Assembly (NCBI GenBank): GCA_903922535.1
Contig: CAIXUF010000396.1
Coordinates: 1 to 25,572 of the forward strand
Source of the DNA: Candidatus Hydrogenedentota bacterium
GTDB lineage: Bacteria > Hydrogenedentota > Hydrogenedentia > Hydrogenedentiales > CAITNO01
Direction: 5' to 3'
DNA length: 25,572 bases
A program made the translations under genes and the position numbers. How positions within the stretch are numbered: the stretch's first letter is position 1; each line of letters starts with the position of its first letter. The notes below the pieces were generated by a model, which ran no database searches, was not told the DNA's origin, and saw only the letters and a list, made by a program, of their open reading frames with translations. Below are positions 14,217 through 21,602 of this stretch, one piece after another.

Positions 14217-15433
14217 CCCCTCCCATGACGCAGGGGCGCGTCCGTGAGGAGGAACTCGTCGACGGCCGAAAAGACGTCTTCTGCCACGATCGATTTGAGG
14301 CACACGTTGTCCGTGCAGCGGGTGGCCTTGGAATAGAAGAGGTTCAGGCAGGGGCTGCAGTGCCTCTCCAGATAGAAGACCCGGTGCGGCCCGCCCTGGG
14401 GGCCGTACAGGTTCGGCGTTTCGGGGCCGAAGATGGAAACAGTCGGCACACCGCTGGCCATGGCCAGGTGCAGCGGCCCGCTGTCGTTGCCGACGAACAG
14501 GTCGGCCTCCTTCATCAGCGCCGCGAGTTCTTCTATGCTGATGCGCCCCGCCAGGCTGTGAACCCGCGGCATCGACAGGCTCTTCACAAGCCCCCCGACA
14601 TAGGCCGCGTCCTCGGGGCCGCCGATCAGCAGGACGTGCGCTTCTTCCCCGTAATGTGGCGACCGCATGATCATCCCGATAAGACGCGCGAAGGACTCGA
14701 CGGGCCAGCGGCGGTTCGGGCAGAGGTCGCTGGCGTTGATGTTCATGACCACACGGCGGCCCGCCGCGGCGGGGGCCGTTTCGTCAAGCAACCGGCGGAC
14801 GCGCGCCACCGCGGCGTCTCCGGTCGTCATTGGGCACTCCTGCAGGGGGCGGTATTTTGGCGCGATCCCGAGCGGTGACAGCATTTTGAAGAACAGGAGC
14901 GAGATGTGGTGCGACTGATCGATGGCGATCATGTGGGTGAACAGCCAGTCGCGCACGCGCCGGTTGTTGAAGAAACCGATGGTTACCGTGTCCGGCCGCC
15001 GCACCAGGTGCATGAGCACGGCCACGTAATAGGAGAAGAACTCACAATCCAGGATCAGGTCGAACCGCGCCCGACGCAGCGTCACGATGGCCCTGAGGGT
15101 CTGTATAAAAAAGGCGAGCGGCCCCTTCCGAAATTCGATGGCCACCACATCGTCGACGGCGGGAATGAGCCGGACCACGTTCACATTCTGGGTGAAGGTA
15201 AGCAGCGTGATGCGGGCGTCGGGAAAGGACTCCTTGAGCCCGGTCAGCATGGGGACCATCTGCAGAATGCTGCCGAAGCCGAAGCATTTCACGGCAAGGA
15301 TGCGCGCCGGGCGCGGCACGGTCGCGGAGGGACGCACGCATCTGCGCGGGGAGAACACATGCAGGATGCGCATGGCGAGGCACAGCGTAAAGCCGGCGAC
15401 CAGGTCGATGGATCGTGCGGTGTTGACGTTCAA
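14213..15433 (-). CDS. GT9 family glycosyltransferase (heptosyltransferase-like)
   Basis: A 406-residue GT-B protein. The N-terminal domain starts 'ARILAVKCFGFGSILQMVP' (about 43-61). The C-terminal, donor-binding domain has 'CPNRRWPVESFARLI' (about 238-252), 'HVLLIGGPEDAAY', and the family hallmark 'FVGNDSGPLHLAMASGVPT' near 313-331. A cysteine-rich tail ('CSPCLNLFY', 'RCTDNVCL') is common in one GT9 subgroup. The family transfers heptose or other sugars from nucleotide donors in the cytoplasm, mostly onto lipopolysaccharide cores. The N-terminal GxGD motif, whose Asp is the proposed base in WaaC, is GFGS here. The start is a TTG at 15433 with GAGGGGG about 9 nt upstream; the first ATG (15373) has no ribosome site. 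It begins 18 nt after the GT39-like gene. Confidence 0.85.
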   Translation of the reverse strand: MNVNTARSIDLVAGFTLCLAMRILHVFSPRRCVRPSATVPRPARILAVKCFGFGSILQMVPMLTGLKESFPDARITLLTFTQNVNVVRLIPAVDDVVAIEFRKGPLAFFIQTLRAIVTLRRARFDLILDCEFFSYYVAVLMHLVRRPDTVTIGFFNNRRVRDWLFTHMIAIDQSHHISLLFFKMLSPLGIAPKYRPLQECPMTTGDAAVARVRRLLDETAPAAAGRRVVMNINASDLCPNRRWPVESFARLIGMIMRSPHYGEEAHVLLIGGPEDAAYVGGLVKSLSMPRVHSLAGRISIEELAALMKEADLFVGNDSGPLHLAMASGVPTVSIFGPETPNLYGPQGGPHRVFYLERHCSPCLNLFYSKATRCTDNVCLKSIVAEDVFSAVDEFLLTDAPLRHGRG

Positions 15434-15451
15434 AGCGCGGGCCCCCTCATG

Positions 15452-17545
15452 TTAGGTGCCGCCTGCGGCGACAGGTGCGGGGGGCTCGTCGATCCAAAGT
15501 TCGACATTGCGAAACAGCGTCGTTCTTCCGGGATACGACGGCTGCGACACCTGCAGCCCCGCCGAAACATACCGGGTCTTTGGGGGGGCTATCTGGACTT
15601 GTTGGAGACGCTTCCACAGGGAATCTGTGGCGCCTTTGCATGGGACGCGCATCACCCGGTCCCCGATTTGGTTGTGCTGGTCGTCATAGAACCGCAAAAA
15701 CACTCCCGTGTCCCACAGCCCGCCATCGCCGCGCGTGTCCGCCCGGAACAGCACCACCCTGCCCGGAGGGCAGGACTGCTGCGGACAATACAGGCGCCAG
15801 TCGTAACGGCAGGCCGGGGTGATCACCCGAAGGCAGCGGGAGGGCGTGCCTTCAATTATATCATCCACCGCCACCTCGACGTCATCCGGCATGTCTGACA
15901 TGACCCACGGCGCGAGGCAGTCTCGATGTCCGGAACCGTTGGAAATGGGGAAAGGGGCAAGCGCCACCTTGTGCAGGTTTGGAGCGTTGACCTCGCCGCT
16001 CCAGACGGTGCAGCCGTCGAGCGTGGCAGCCAGCGTGAGCCCGCATCCAGGCAGGCAGCTCTGGGCATCCTCCGCGCCGGACTGCATCGTGAGCAGCCAC
16101 ACACGGGACCGCGGGGACGGCTCCTCGCTTGGTTGCAGTGCCGGAAAGACGCACCGGTTCAGGTAGTGCTCCACCGTGTTGCGGCCGGCGTCTTCGTATG
16201 CCACGATGTCGTTGCCGTCCATATGTGCGGCCAGGTACCGCGCCGCCGACTTGAAGTCGTTGAAAACGCACGCCAGCGCCGGTGTGCTGGAGTACAGGGG
16301 GAGTATGGCGATGCAGTAGGCGGTTGCGATGCCGGCAAAGACGGCGCATTGAAACACGCGGATCACAGGCCCGGCGACGCGGGGAATGCGCGACACAATC
16401 CAGCCCGCCATGTCCGTGATGTGTGCGGCGCCCGCGCCGAAAGCCAGCACCCAGAACGGCAGGATGGTCATGGTGTAGCGCGGCTCAAGTTTCAGGTTGA
16501 TCGCGAGATAGGAGGCAATGGGGCAGACGATGCCGGCAAGGGCAATGAGCGCCGCCCAGTGCTTCTTTGCCGCCGAGACCGTCACCCCTGTCAGCGCCAG
16601 GAATGATGCCGCCCAGAAAGCGCCGTCGCGCAGGCCCGTGTTCGTTTCCGTGAAGCGCCAGAAGGGCTGCCAGTAGCTTTGCTCGGCGCCGGTGAGGAAA
16701 GTGTTCATGTCGGGGGACCAATGGCCCTGAAACACCCGCGTGAAGGCACCCTCAAAAAGCGAAAACATGGGCGCGTAGCCCAAGTTGATAAGCGCGAGAC
16801 CGGTGCCCAGGGCGGCGCATGTTGTGACCAGGCACCAGAGCCGTGTGCGGGTTCGCCATGCGTTCACACTGGCGAAACACGCCGTCATAACGCCCATGAC
16901 CACGCCCCACGCGCTGAACAGGGCCAGCGACGACAACTGGCTCATGCCCATGAAGAACGTGGCCAGTGCCAAACCGATGAATCCCGCGGCACCCGGCCGG
17001 CGCAGGTTGCGGTTCATGTGCAGCGCCGACAACAGGACAAAGAAGATCACAGCGGTGTAACCGCGCGAATTGGCAGAATAGGCCACATGAAACGGCGCGC
17101 AGGCCATGAAGAAGGCGGCCGCCAGTCCGGCCCTGCGGCTTCCAAACAGCTCCGCGCCCACCGGATAGGCCAGCAGGACACCGCCCATTCCGAAAATCAG
17201 CGACGGCAGTTGAAAAGCCCAGTCCTGGATGCCGAACAGGGAATAGGCGAGCCACGTGCAGAGCGAGTTGAGCACATGATTGCCGCTGCCGTAAGGGCCA
17301 AGGGAAACGGCCCGGAATCCGTTTCTGATCAGGCAGTCGAACACCAGGGCTTCGTCCGGCGACATGCAGTAATTCAGCCCCCGCAGCCGGAGAAGAAGGC
17401 CGAACGAGGCGATGCAGGCCATCACGCAATGCACGGGATGACGCCTGATCCAGGATCCTGCTGTTGACACCCGGTCCCATCCCCCGGAATGGTGCGCCGG
17501 GGGGGCCATGACACCGCCGGGCGCCTGGTGGTTCATCTCCCGCAT
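15452..17545 (-). CDS. ArnT/PMT-type (GT39-like) membrane glycosyltransferase, copy 1
   Basis: A 697-residue GT-C protein. A first helix at about 38-53 leads to 'GLNYCMSPDEALVFD', whose Asp-Glu (64-65) matches the catalytic acidic pair of the first outer loop in GT39/ArnT enzymes. 'FQLPSLIFGMGGVLLAYPVG' and 'CAPFHVAYSANSRGYTAVIF' are typical of the ArnT/PMT_2 superfamily. About ten to twelve helices follow to about residue 410, then a soluble region and a C-terminal ~110-residue beta-rich domain ('GVFLRFYDDQHNQIGDRVMR', '...FRNVELWID') that resembles a carbohydrate-binding module. It probably moves a sugar from a polyprenyl-phosphate donor to a surface acceptor. Start choice: ATG at 17545, with a second ATG 9 nt inside (17536) right after GGGAG. 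It is 18 nt before GT9, so the two are likely co-transcribed. Confidence 0.85.
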   Translation of the reverse strand: MREMNHQAPGGVMAPPAHHSGGWDRVSTAGSWIRRHPVHCVMACIASFGLLLRLRGLNYCMSPDEALVFDCLIRNGFRAVSLGPYGSGNHVLNSLCTWLAYSLFGIQDWAFQLPSLIFGMGGVLLAYPVGAELFGSRRAGLAAAFFMACAPFHVAYSANSRGYTAVIFFVLLSALHMNRNLRRPGAAGFIGLALATFFMGMSQLSSLALFSAWGVVMGVMTACFASVNAWRTRTRLWCLVTTCAALGTGLALINLGYAPMFSLFEGAFTRVFQGHWSPDMNTFLTGAEQSYWQPFWRFTETNTGLRDGAFWAASFLALTGVTVSAAKKHWAALIALAGIVCPIASYLAINLKLEPRYTMTILPFWVLAFGAGAAHITDMAGWIVSRIPRVAGPVIRVFQCAVFAGIATAYCIAILPLYSSTPALACVFNDFKSAARYLAAHMDGNDIVAYEDAGRNTVEHYLNRCVFPALQPSEEPSPRSRVWLLTMQSGAEDAQSCLPGCGLTLAATLDGCTVWSGEVNAPNLHKVALAPFPISNGSGHRDCLAPWVMSDMPDDVEVAVDDIIEGTPSRCLRVITPACRYDWRLYCPQQSCPPGRVVLFRADTRGDGGLWDTGVFLRFYDDQHNQIGDRVMRVPCKGATDSLWKRLQQVQIAPPKTRYVSAGLQVSQPSYPGRTTLFRNVELWIDEPPAPVAAGGT

Positions 17546-17815
17546 CGATTCACTTCACCCCATGCGCCGTCATAATCCTTCATCGTTGTCGGAAGTCTGT
17601 TCAAGAGGCAAGCCGCTCCGAAACGTTGTCGGCGTTTAAGAAAATGGCGGGCGCGGCAGATTTACCGCACCCTTCACCTGCCCCATATCCGCCGGGGCGT
17701 TTGCAGACGGGCGGGCACCCCGATGCCGCCTGGAATACCGAAGACGCCAACCGGTGCGCCAAGACGGTACTATTAACAAGAGCTTCAATGCAAACGGCCT
17801 GCGCGATGAATAATG
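17546..17815 (-). repeat. Upstream region of GT39-like copy 1, related to that of copy 2
   Basis: Patches such as CTCCGAAAC, ATGGCGGGCGCGGCA and CTTCAATGCAAACGG recur in the same order at 20000-20285 before GT39-like copy 2. The duplicated unit therefore included about 270 bp of upstream DNA. Conservation suggests a regulatory role or a young duplication. No strong promoter hexamers are shared. Confidence 0.5.
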
Positions 17816-17833
17816 CGCGTTTGTCTTGGTTGA

Positions 17834-17853
17834 ACGGCCCGACTTTGGGCCGT
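17834..17853 (-). terminator. GC-rich hairpin after GT39-like copy 2
   Basis: ACGGCCC (17834-17840), 6 nt loop, GGGCCGT (17847-17853): a perfect 7 bp stem about 55 nt beyond the stop of the gene at 17909. On the minus strand it is followed by TCAACC, not a U-run, so termination is uncertain. Confidence 0.3.
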
Positions 17854-17908
17854 GATGAGGGGCGAATTGCGCACAAAGACGGGGCCTTTCCGGGCGTGCC
17901 CCCCGGCG

Positions 17909-19915
17909 CTACGTGCCACTTGAAGCCGCGGGCGCGGGAGGCCCGTCGATCCACAGTTCGACGTTTCGGAAAGCGATCGTTCTTCCGGGACGGGACGGTT
18001 GCGACACCCAGAGGCCCCCTGACACATACCGGGTCTTTGGGGGGGCAATCTGGGTTTGTTGGAGGCGCTTCCACGTCGATTCCGGAGCGCCTTTGCTCGG
18101 GACCCTCATGACCCGCTCTTCGATCTGGTTGTGTTGGTCGTCATAGAACCGCAGAAACACCCCCGTGGCCCACAGCTCCGCGATGCCGCGCTCCTCCGCC
18201 CGGAACAGCGCCACCCTGCCCGGAGGGCACGGTTGCGGCGGACAGAACAGGCGCCAGTCCGGGCGGGAGGTCGCCGTGGTCACCTGAAGGCAGCGCGAGG
18301 GGATGTCTTCGGCCGTGTCCTCCACCGTGATCCCGATGTCCTGCGACATGCCTGTCATGATCCAGGGCGCCAGGCGGTCTTGGCACCCGCTCCCGCAGAT
18401 CTGGAAGGGCGCCAGTTCCACCCTGTGCATGTTGGGAGCGCTGATCTCGCCGCGCCAGAGGAAGCAGCCATCGAAGGACGAAACCGGCGTGAGGCTGTAC
18501 CCGGGCAGGAGCCGCTCGATTTCTCCGGTGCCGGGTAGTTCCGTGAACAGCCACACGCGGGACCGCAGGGAAGGCTCCCGGCTTGGCTCCAGCACCGGGA
18601 AGACGTAGCGGTTCAGGTAGTGCTCCACAATGTCATGGCTGCGCGGATCGTATGCCAGCACGTCATCGCCGCCCATGTTTGCGGCCAGGTGCCGCGCCGC
18701 CGCCTTGTAGTCACTGAACACGCAGGCCAGCGCGGGCGTGCTGGAATACAGGGGGAGCACCGCGATGCCGTAGGCCAGCGCAATTCCGGCAAAGACGCCG
18801 CCTTGAAAGACATGCGATGCGGCGCCGGAAATGCGGGGCATGCGGGATGCACACCGGCCCGCCGCGGCCGCAATGCATACGGTGCCCGCGCCGAAGGCCA
18901 GCACCCAGAACGGCAGGACGATCATGGTGTAGCGCGGCTCAAGCTTCAGGTTGAACACAAGGTACACGGCGATGGGGCACAGGATTCCGGCGGAGGCGAG
19001 GAGCGCCGCCCAATGCCTCCTCGCCGCCGAAAGCGCCACGCCTGCCAGTGCCACAAGTGACGCCGCCCAGAACAGCCCGCCCCGCAAGCCCGTGTTCGTT
19101 TCCGTAAACCGCCAGAAGGGATGCCAGTAGCTTTGCTCGGCTCCGCAAAGGAAGTTGTTCACGTCCGTGGTCCAATGGCCTTCAAACACGCGCGCGAAAA
19201 TGCCCCGGTACAGTGAGAAGACGGGGGAGTAACCCAGGTTGATCAGAACGAGACCGGCTCCCAGGGCGGCGCATGCTGTGACCACTCCGAAAAGGCGTGC
19301 GCGTGTGCGCCTTTCTTTCCCAAGGAGGAGCCAGGCCGCCGAAGCGCCTGCGGCAATGCCCCAAGCGCTGAGCAGGGCCAGCGACGACAACTGGCTCATG
19401 CCCATGAAAAACGTGGCCAGGGCCAAACCCACGAACCCCGCCGCTCCCGGCCGGCGCAGGTTGCGTTCCATGAACAGCGCGGACAGCAGGGCGAAGAAGA
19501 TGACGGCCGTGTAGCCGCGCGAATTGGCCGAATAGGCCACGTGGTACGGCGCGCAGGCCAGGAAGAGGGCGCCCGCCAACCCGGCCTTGCTGCTTCCAAA
19601 CAGCGCCGTGCCCACGGGATAGGCCAGCAGGATGCCGCCCATTCCAAAGAGGAGTGACGGCAACTGAAAAGCCCAGTCGTGGAGTCCAAACAGTGAATAG
19701 GCGAGCCATGTGCACAGCGTGTTGAGCACATGATTCCCGCTTGGGTAGGGGCCGAACACAATAACCCGGAGACCGATCCTGATTAGATAGTCAAACATCC
19801 CGGCCTCGTCCGGCGACATGCTGTGGTTGAGCCCGCGCAGGCGGAGGAGAAGGCCGAACAGGGCAATGCATGCAAGGGCGCATGGCGCGGGATGGCGCCC
19901 GGGCCAGAATCTCAT
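17909..19915 (-). CDS. ArnT/PMT-type (GT39-like) membrane glycosyltransferase, copy 2
   Basis: A 668-residue paralog of the gene at 15452, with the same parts: first helix, 'HSMSPDEAGMFD' acidic pair (about 36-37), 'CAPYHVAYSANSRGYTAVIF', about a dozen helices, soluble part, and the same C-terminal beta-rich domain ('GVFLRFYDDQHNQIEERVMR', 'FRNVELWIDGPPAP'). It should act in the membrane on a lipid-linked sugar. Start: an in-frame GTG at 19999 would restore the leader length of copy 1, but the leader residues are unrelated in this frame because of a 1 nt shift relative to copy 1. The ATG at 19915, with AGG 8 nt upstream and overlapping a 25-codon upstream frame (ATGA), is preferred. It is the first gene of the minus-strand locus. 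Confidence 0.83.
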   Translation of the reverse strand: MRFWPGRHPAPCALACIALFGLLLRLRGLNHSMSPDEAGMFDYLIRIGLRVIVFGPYPSGNHVLNTLCTWLAYSLFGLHDWAFQLPSLLFGMGGILLAYPVGTALFGSSKAGLAGALFLACAPYHVAYSANSRGYTAVIFFALLSALFMERNLRRPGAAGFVGLALATFFMGMSQLSSLALLSAWGIAAGASAAWLLLGKERRTRARLFGVVTACAALGAGLVLINLGYSPVFSLYRGIFARVFEGHWTTDVNNFLCGAEQSYWHPFWRFTETNTGLRGGLFWAASLVALAGVALSAARRHWAALLASAGILCPIAVYLVFNLKLEPRYTMIVLPFWVLAFGAGTVCIAAAAGRCASRMPRISGAASHVFQGGVFAGIALAYGIAVLPLYSSTPALACVFSDYKAAARHLAANMGGDDVLAYDPRSHDIVEHYLNRYVFPVLEPSREPSLRSRVWLFTELPGTGEIERLLPGYSLTPVSSFDGCFLWRGEISAPNMHRVELAPFQICGSGCQDRLAPWIMTGMSQDIGITVEDTAEDIPSRCLQVTTATSRPDWRLFCPPQPCPPGRVALFRAEERGIAELWATGVFLRFYDDQHNQIEERVMRVPSKGAPESTWKRLQQTQIAPPKTRYVSGGLWVSQPSRPGRTIAFRNVELWIDGPPAPAASSGT

Positions 19916-19989
19916 GAGGAACACCTGTCCGGCCTCCCGAAACCGGGCACCGGCCTTTCCGTGCGGCTGCCGGGCACGTGGTGGTTCAT
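19912..19989 (-). other. 25-codon upstream frame ending in ATGA at the GT39-like copy 2 start
   Basis: The ATG at 19989 directly follows GGGAG and begins 'MNHHVPG', matching the 'MNHQAPG' leader of copy 1 at 17536. Here the frame ends after 25 codons, with its TGA overlapping the ATG at 19915. It is either the frameshifted relic of the original N-terminus or a short coupling peptide. Confidence 0.4.
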
Positions 19990-19999
19990 CTCCCGGCAC

Positions 20000-20285
20000 C
20001 GCCCGACGTTACCCCGCGCGCCGCCAGAATTCCCTATGATCGTCAGAAGTCCAGTCAATGACACACCACTCCGAAACCTTGCCCGCGTCCAAGGCCATGG
20101 CGGACGCGGCACACCTGCCGAATCCTGCACCGCCCAGAATGGGGCGGCGGGCATCCGCGGAATGCGGAACACCGCGACAACACCTGCGGCCTTTCCTTGC
20201 CTCATGAACGGAAAACCCTTGAGGCCTCTCAGGAAGATACTCTTGTCGAGAACTTCAATGCAACGGCTTTGACCGTCTGGCCCTG
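20000..20285 (-). repeat. Upstream region of GT39-like copy 2, related to that of copy 1
   Basis: Partner of 17546-17815 (patches CTCCGAAAC, ATGGCGGACGCGGCA, CTTCAATGCAACGG in the same order). It fills most of the gap between the GT39-like gene and repeat copy 2. No gene is seen here; a long minus-strand frame running through it has no protein-like features. Confidence 0.5.
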
Positions 20286-20356
20286 ACTGTTTGACGAAAA
20301 CGGCTGGACCGCCGATCTTCGGCAAGATGCGCGCATGAGATCTACCTGACAAAACG

Positions 20357-20743
20357 CCGCAATGCTGATGGAACGACAATCGCATTGGGTGTGGGTGGTG
20401 CAAACCCAGAATCAAGAGCGTCTTTTGTGTGAAGGGAGAGGTGTCCTTTCCGCGGGGGAGACCATCGAGCGGCATGGAGGATGAGGAAGCAAGAAATGTG
20501 GGAAAGGTCCAGAAGGATACCCATGCAAGGAATGGGCGTGTGAACGGCCCGCGTCCAGTTATTGGGCAATTGGTGTACAGATTCTGGACGAAATTTGGGG
20601 TCATGGACACACGATATTTTTCCGGGCAGCACCGCGATCCGCAAAATTGCCCGGAATTGCCCGGTACTTGTGCGTCCAATACGTCTGGGTGTGTGAAATG
20701 GCATATAATATGCCTAGCAAATGCAGGTCGTCGTAGTCGAAGT
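20357..20743 (-). repeat. Long non-coding repeat, copy 2 (inverted partner of 1018-1402)
   Basis: The reverse complement of this segment matches 1018-1402 over its length, with the palindrome GGCATATAATATGCC at 20700-20714, the tandem GGGCAATTCC pair, and the central conserved blocks kept. Here the palindrome end faces the intact RAYT gene, whereas in copy 1 the other end faces the RAYT fragment. The coding-like ORFs on either strand are broken by indels relative to copy 1. Confidence 0.75.
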
Positions 20744-20766
20744 AAACAGGGACAGTAAACAGGGAC
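20741..20766 (+). repeat. Tandem 13 bp repeat at the RAYT left end
   Basis: AGTAAACAGGGAC occurs twice back-to-back (20741-20753, 20754-20766), followed by AGTC. The RAYT right end carries GGGGACTGTC (21594-21603). These resemble the short GGGAC-containing tags flanking RAYT genes and echo the AAATAGGGG tandem at 743. Confidence 0.55.
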
Positions 20767-20780
20767 AGTCACCATTTATA

Positions 20781-20815
20781 TTGATTCCTGACCGCCTTTC
20801 TGATATCCTGTCCGC
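20781..20815 (+). promoter_or_regulatory. Candidate leaderless promoter of the RAYT gene
   Basis: TTGATT (20781-20786), 17 nt spacer, TATCCT (20804-20809), then 6 nt to the ATG at 20816. Transcription would begin at or next to the start codon, and no Shine-Dalgarno site exists. The spacing equals that before the RAYT fragment at 1465. Confidence 0.5.
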
Positions 20816-21526
20816 ATGGCAAGAGTTGCACGCATTATCGTCCCGGACGCGGCGCATCACGTCACGCAGCGGGGCAACAACAAACAGGACGTGTTTTTCG
20901 TCGATGATGACAGGCACGTGTACCTTGAATTGTTGCACGCTCAAGCACAGCGTTTCGGTTTTCGGATTCTCGGCTACTGCCTTATGACCAATCATGTTCA
21001 TATCATCGGCGTTCCCAAAGACGAGGCCGCGCTGGCCAAGACTTTTGGCCGGACGCATTTTCTGTACACCCAATACATTAACCGGTTGCATGGCCGCAGC
21101 GGGCATCTCTGGCAAAACCGCTTCTATTCCTGCCCCATGGACGAGGTCCATGCGCTCCAGGCGCTCAGTTATGCCGAGTTGAACCCCGTGCGCGCCAAGA
21201 TGGTCCGGCACCCGTGGACCTACGCCTGGTCAAGCGCGGCGGCGCATTGTGGCAAGGCACCCGCCCATCCCCTGCTCGACCTGACTGACTGGCAGGACAC
21301 CCCGTCCGGCCATGCGTGGCGCGACACGCTTGCGGAATTTGCCGGGGACAACGGTGCCAGCGATCTCATCCGCCGCAACACCCACACCGGCCGCCCGTTG
21401 GGCAGCGACACGTTCCTGAGCAAGGTGGAAAAGACACTGGCCCGTCGAGTTCGCCCGCTCCCTGTGGGTCGGCCGAAAGGCTGGCGGAGACACACTGCGG
21501 GAGTTATGGCGAAAAAGGACAAATAA
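20816..21526 (+). CDS. RAYT: REP-associated tyrosine (Y1/HUH) transposase
   Basis: A 236-residue, apparently intact transposase of the Y1 superfamily. It has the N-terminal strand region 'RIIVPDAAHHVTQRGNNKQD', the HUH motif 'MTNHVHII' (His 60 and 62), 'GRSGHLWQNRFYS' (about 93-105), and 'SYAELNPVRAKMV', where Tyr 119 is the likely nucleophile. These enzymes cut single-stranded DNA at REP-type hairpins and are often domesticated, single-copy genes that spread short palindromes. The C-terminal extension ('LARRVRPLPVGRPKGWRR') is basic and may bind DNA. It is flanked by short GGGAC-containing tags, and a degraded relative lies at 1465. It is the only plus-strand gene between the glycan locus and the GH42-like gene. 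Confidence 0.88.
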   Translation: MARVARIIVPDAAHHVTQRGNNKQDVFFVDDDRHVYLELLHAQAQRFGFRILGYCLMTNHVHIIGVPKDEAALAKTFGRTHFLYTQYINRLHGRSGHLWQNRFYSCPMDEVHALQALSYAELNPVRAKMVRHPWTYAWSSAAAHCGKAPAHPLLDLTDWQDTPSGHAWRDTLAEFAGDNGASDLIRRNTHTGRPLGSDTFLSKVEKTLARRVRPLPVGRPKGWRRHTAGVMAKKDK

Positions 21527-21602
21527 ACGGTGGCTGTTTATCCCGTTTATCCTATCCATTTATCCGGGACAAGTGGCGTTTGCTCGCAAAGAACGGGGAC
21601 TG

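Noticed and set aside
19912..20775. A 287-codon open frame on the minus strand upstream of GT39-like copy 2
   Set aside because: It crosses repeat copy 2, the frame is not kept in copy 1 because of indels, and the composition is not protein-like. Only its last 25 codons are discussed, as an upstream frame.
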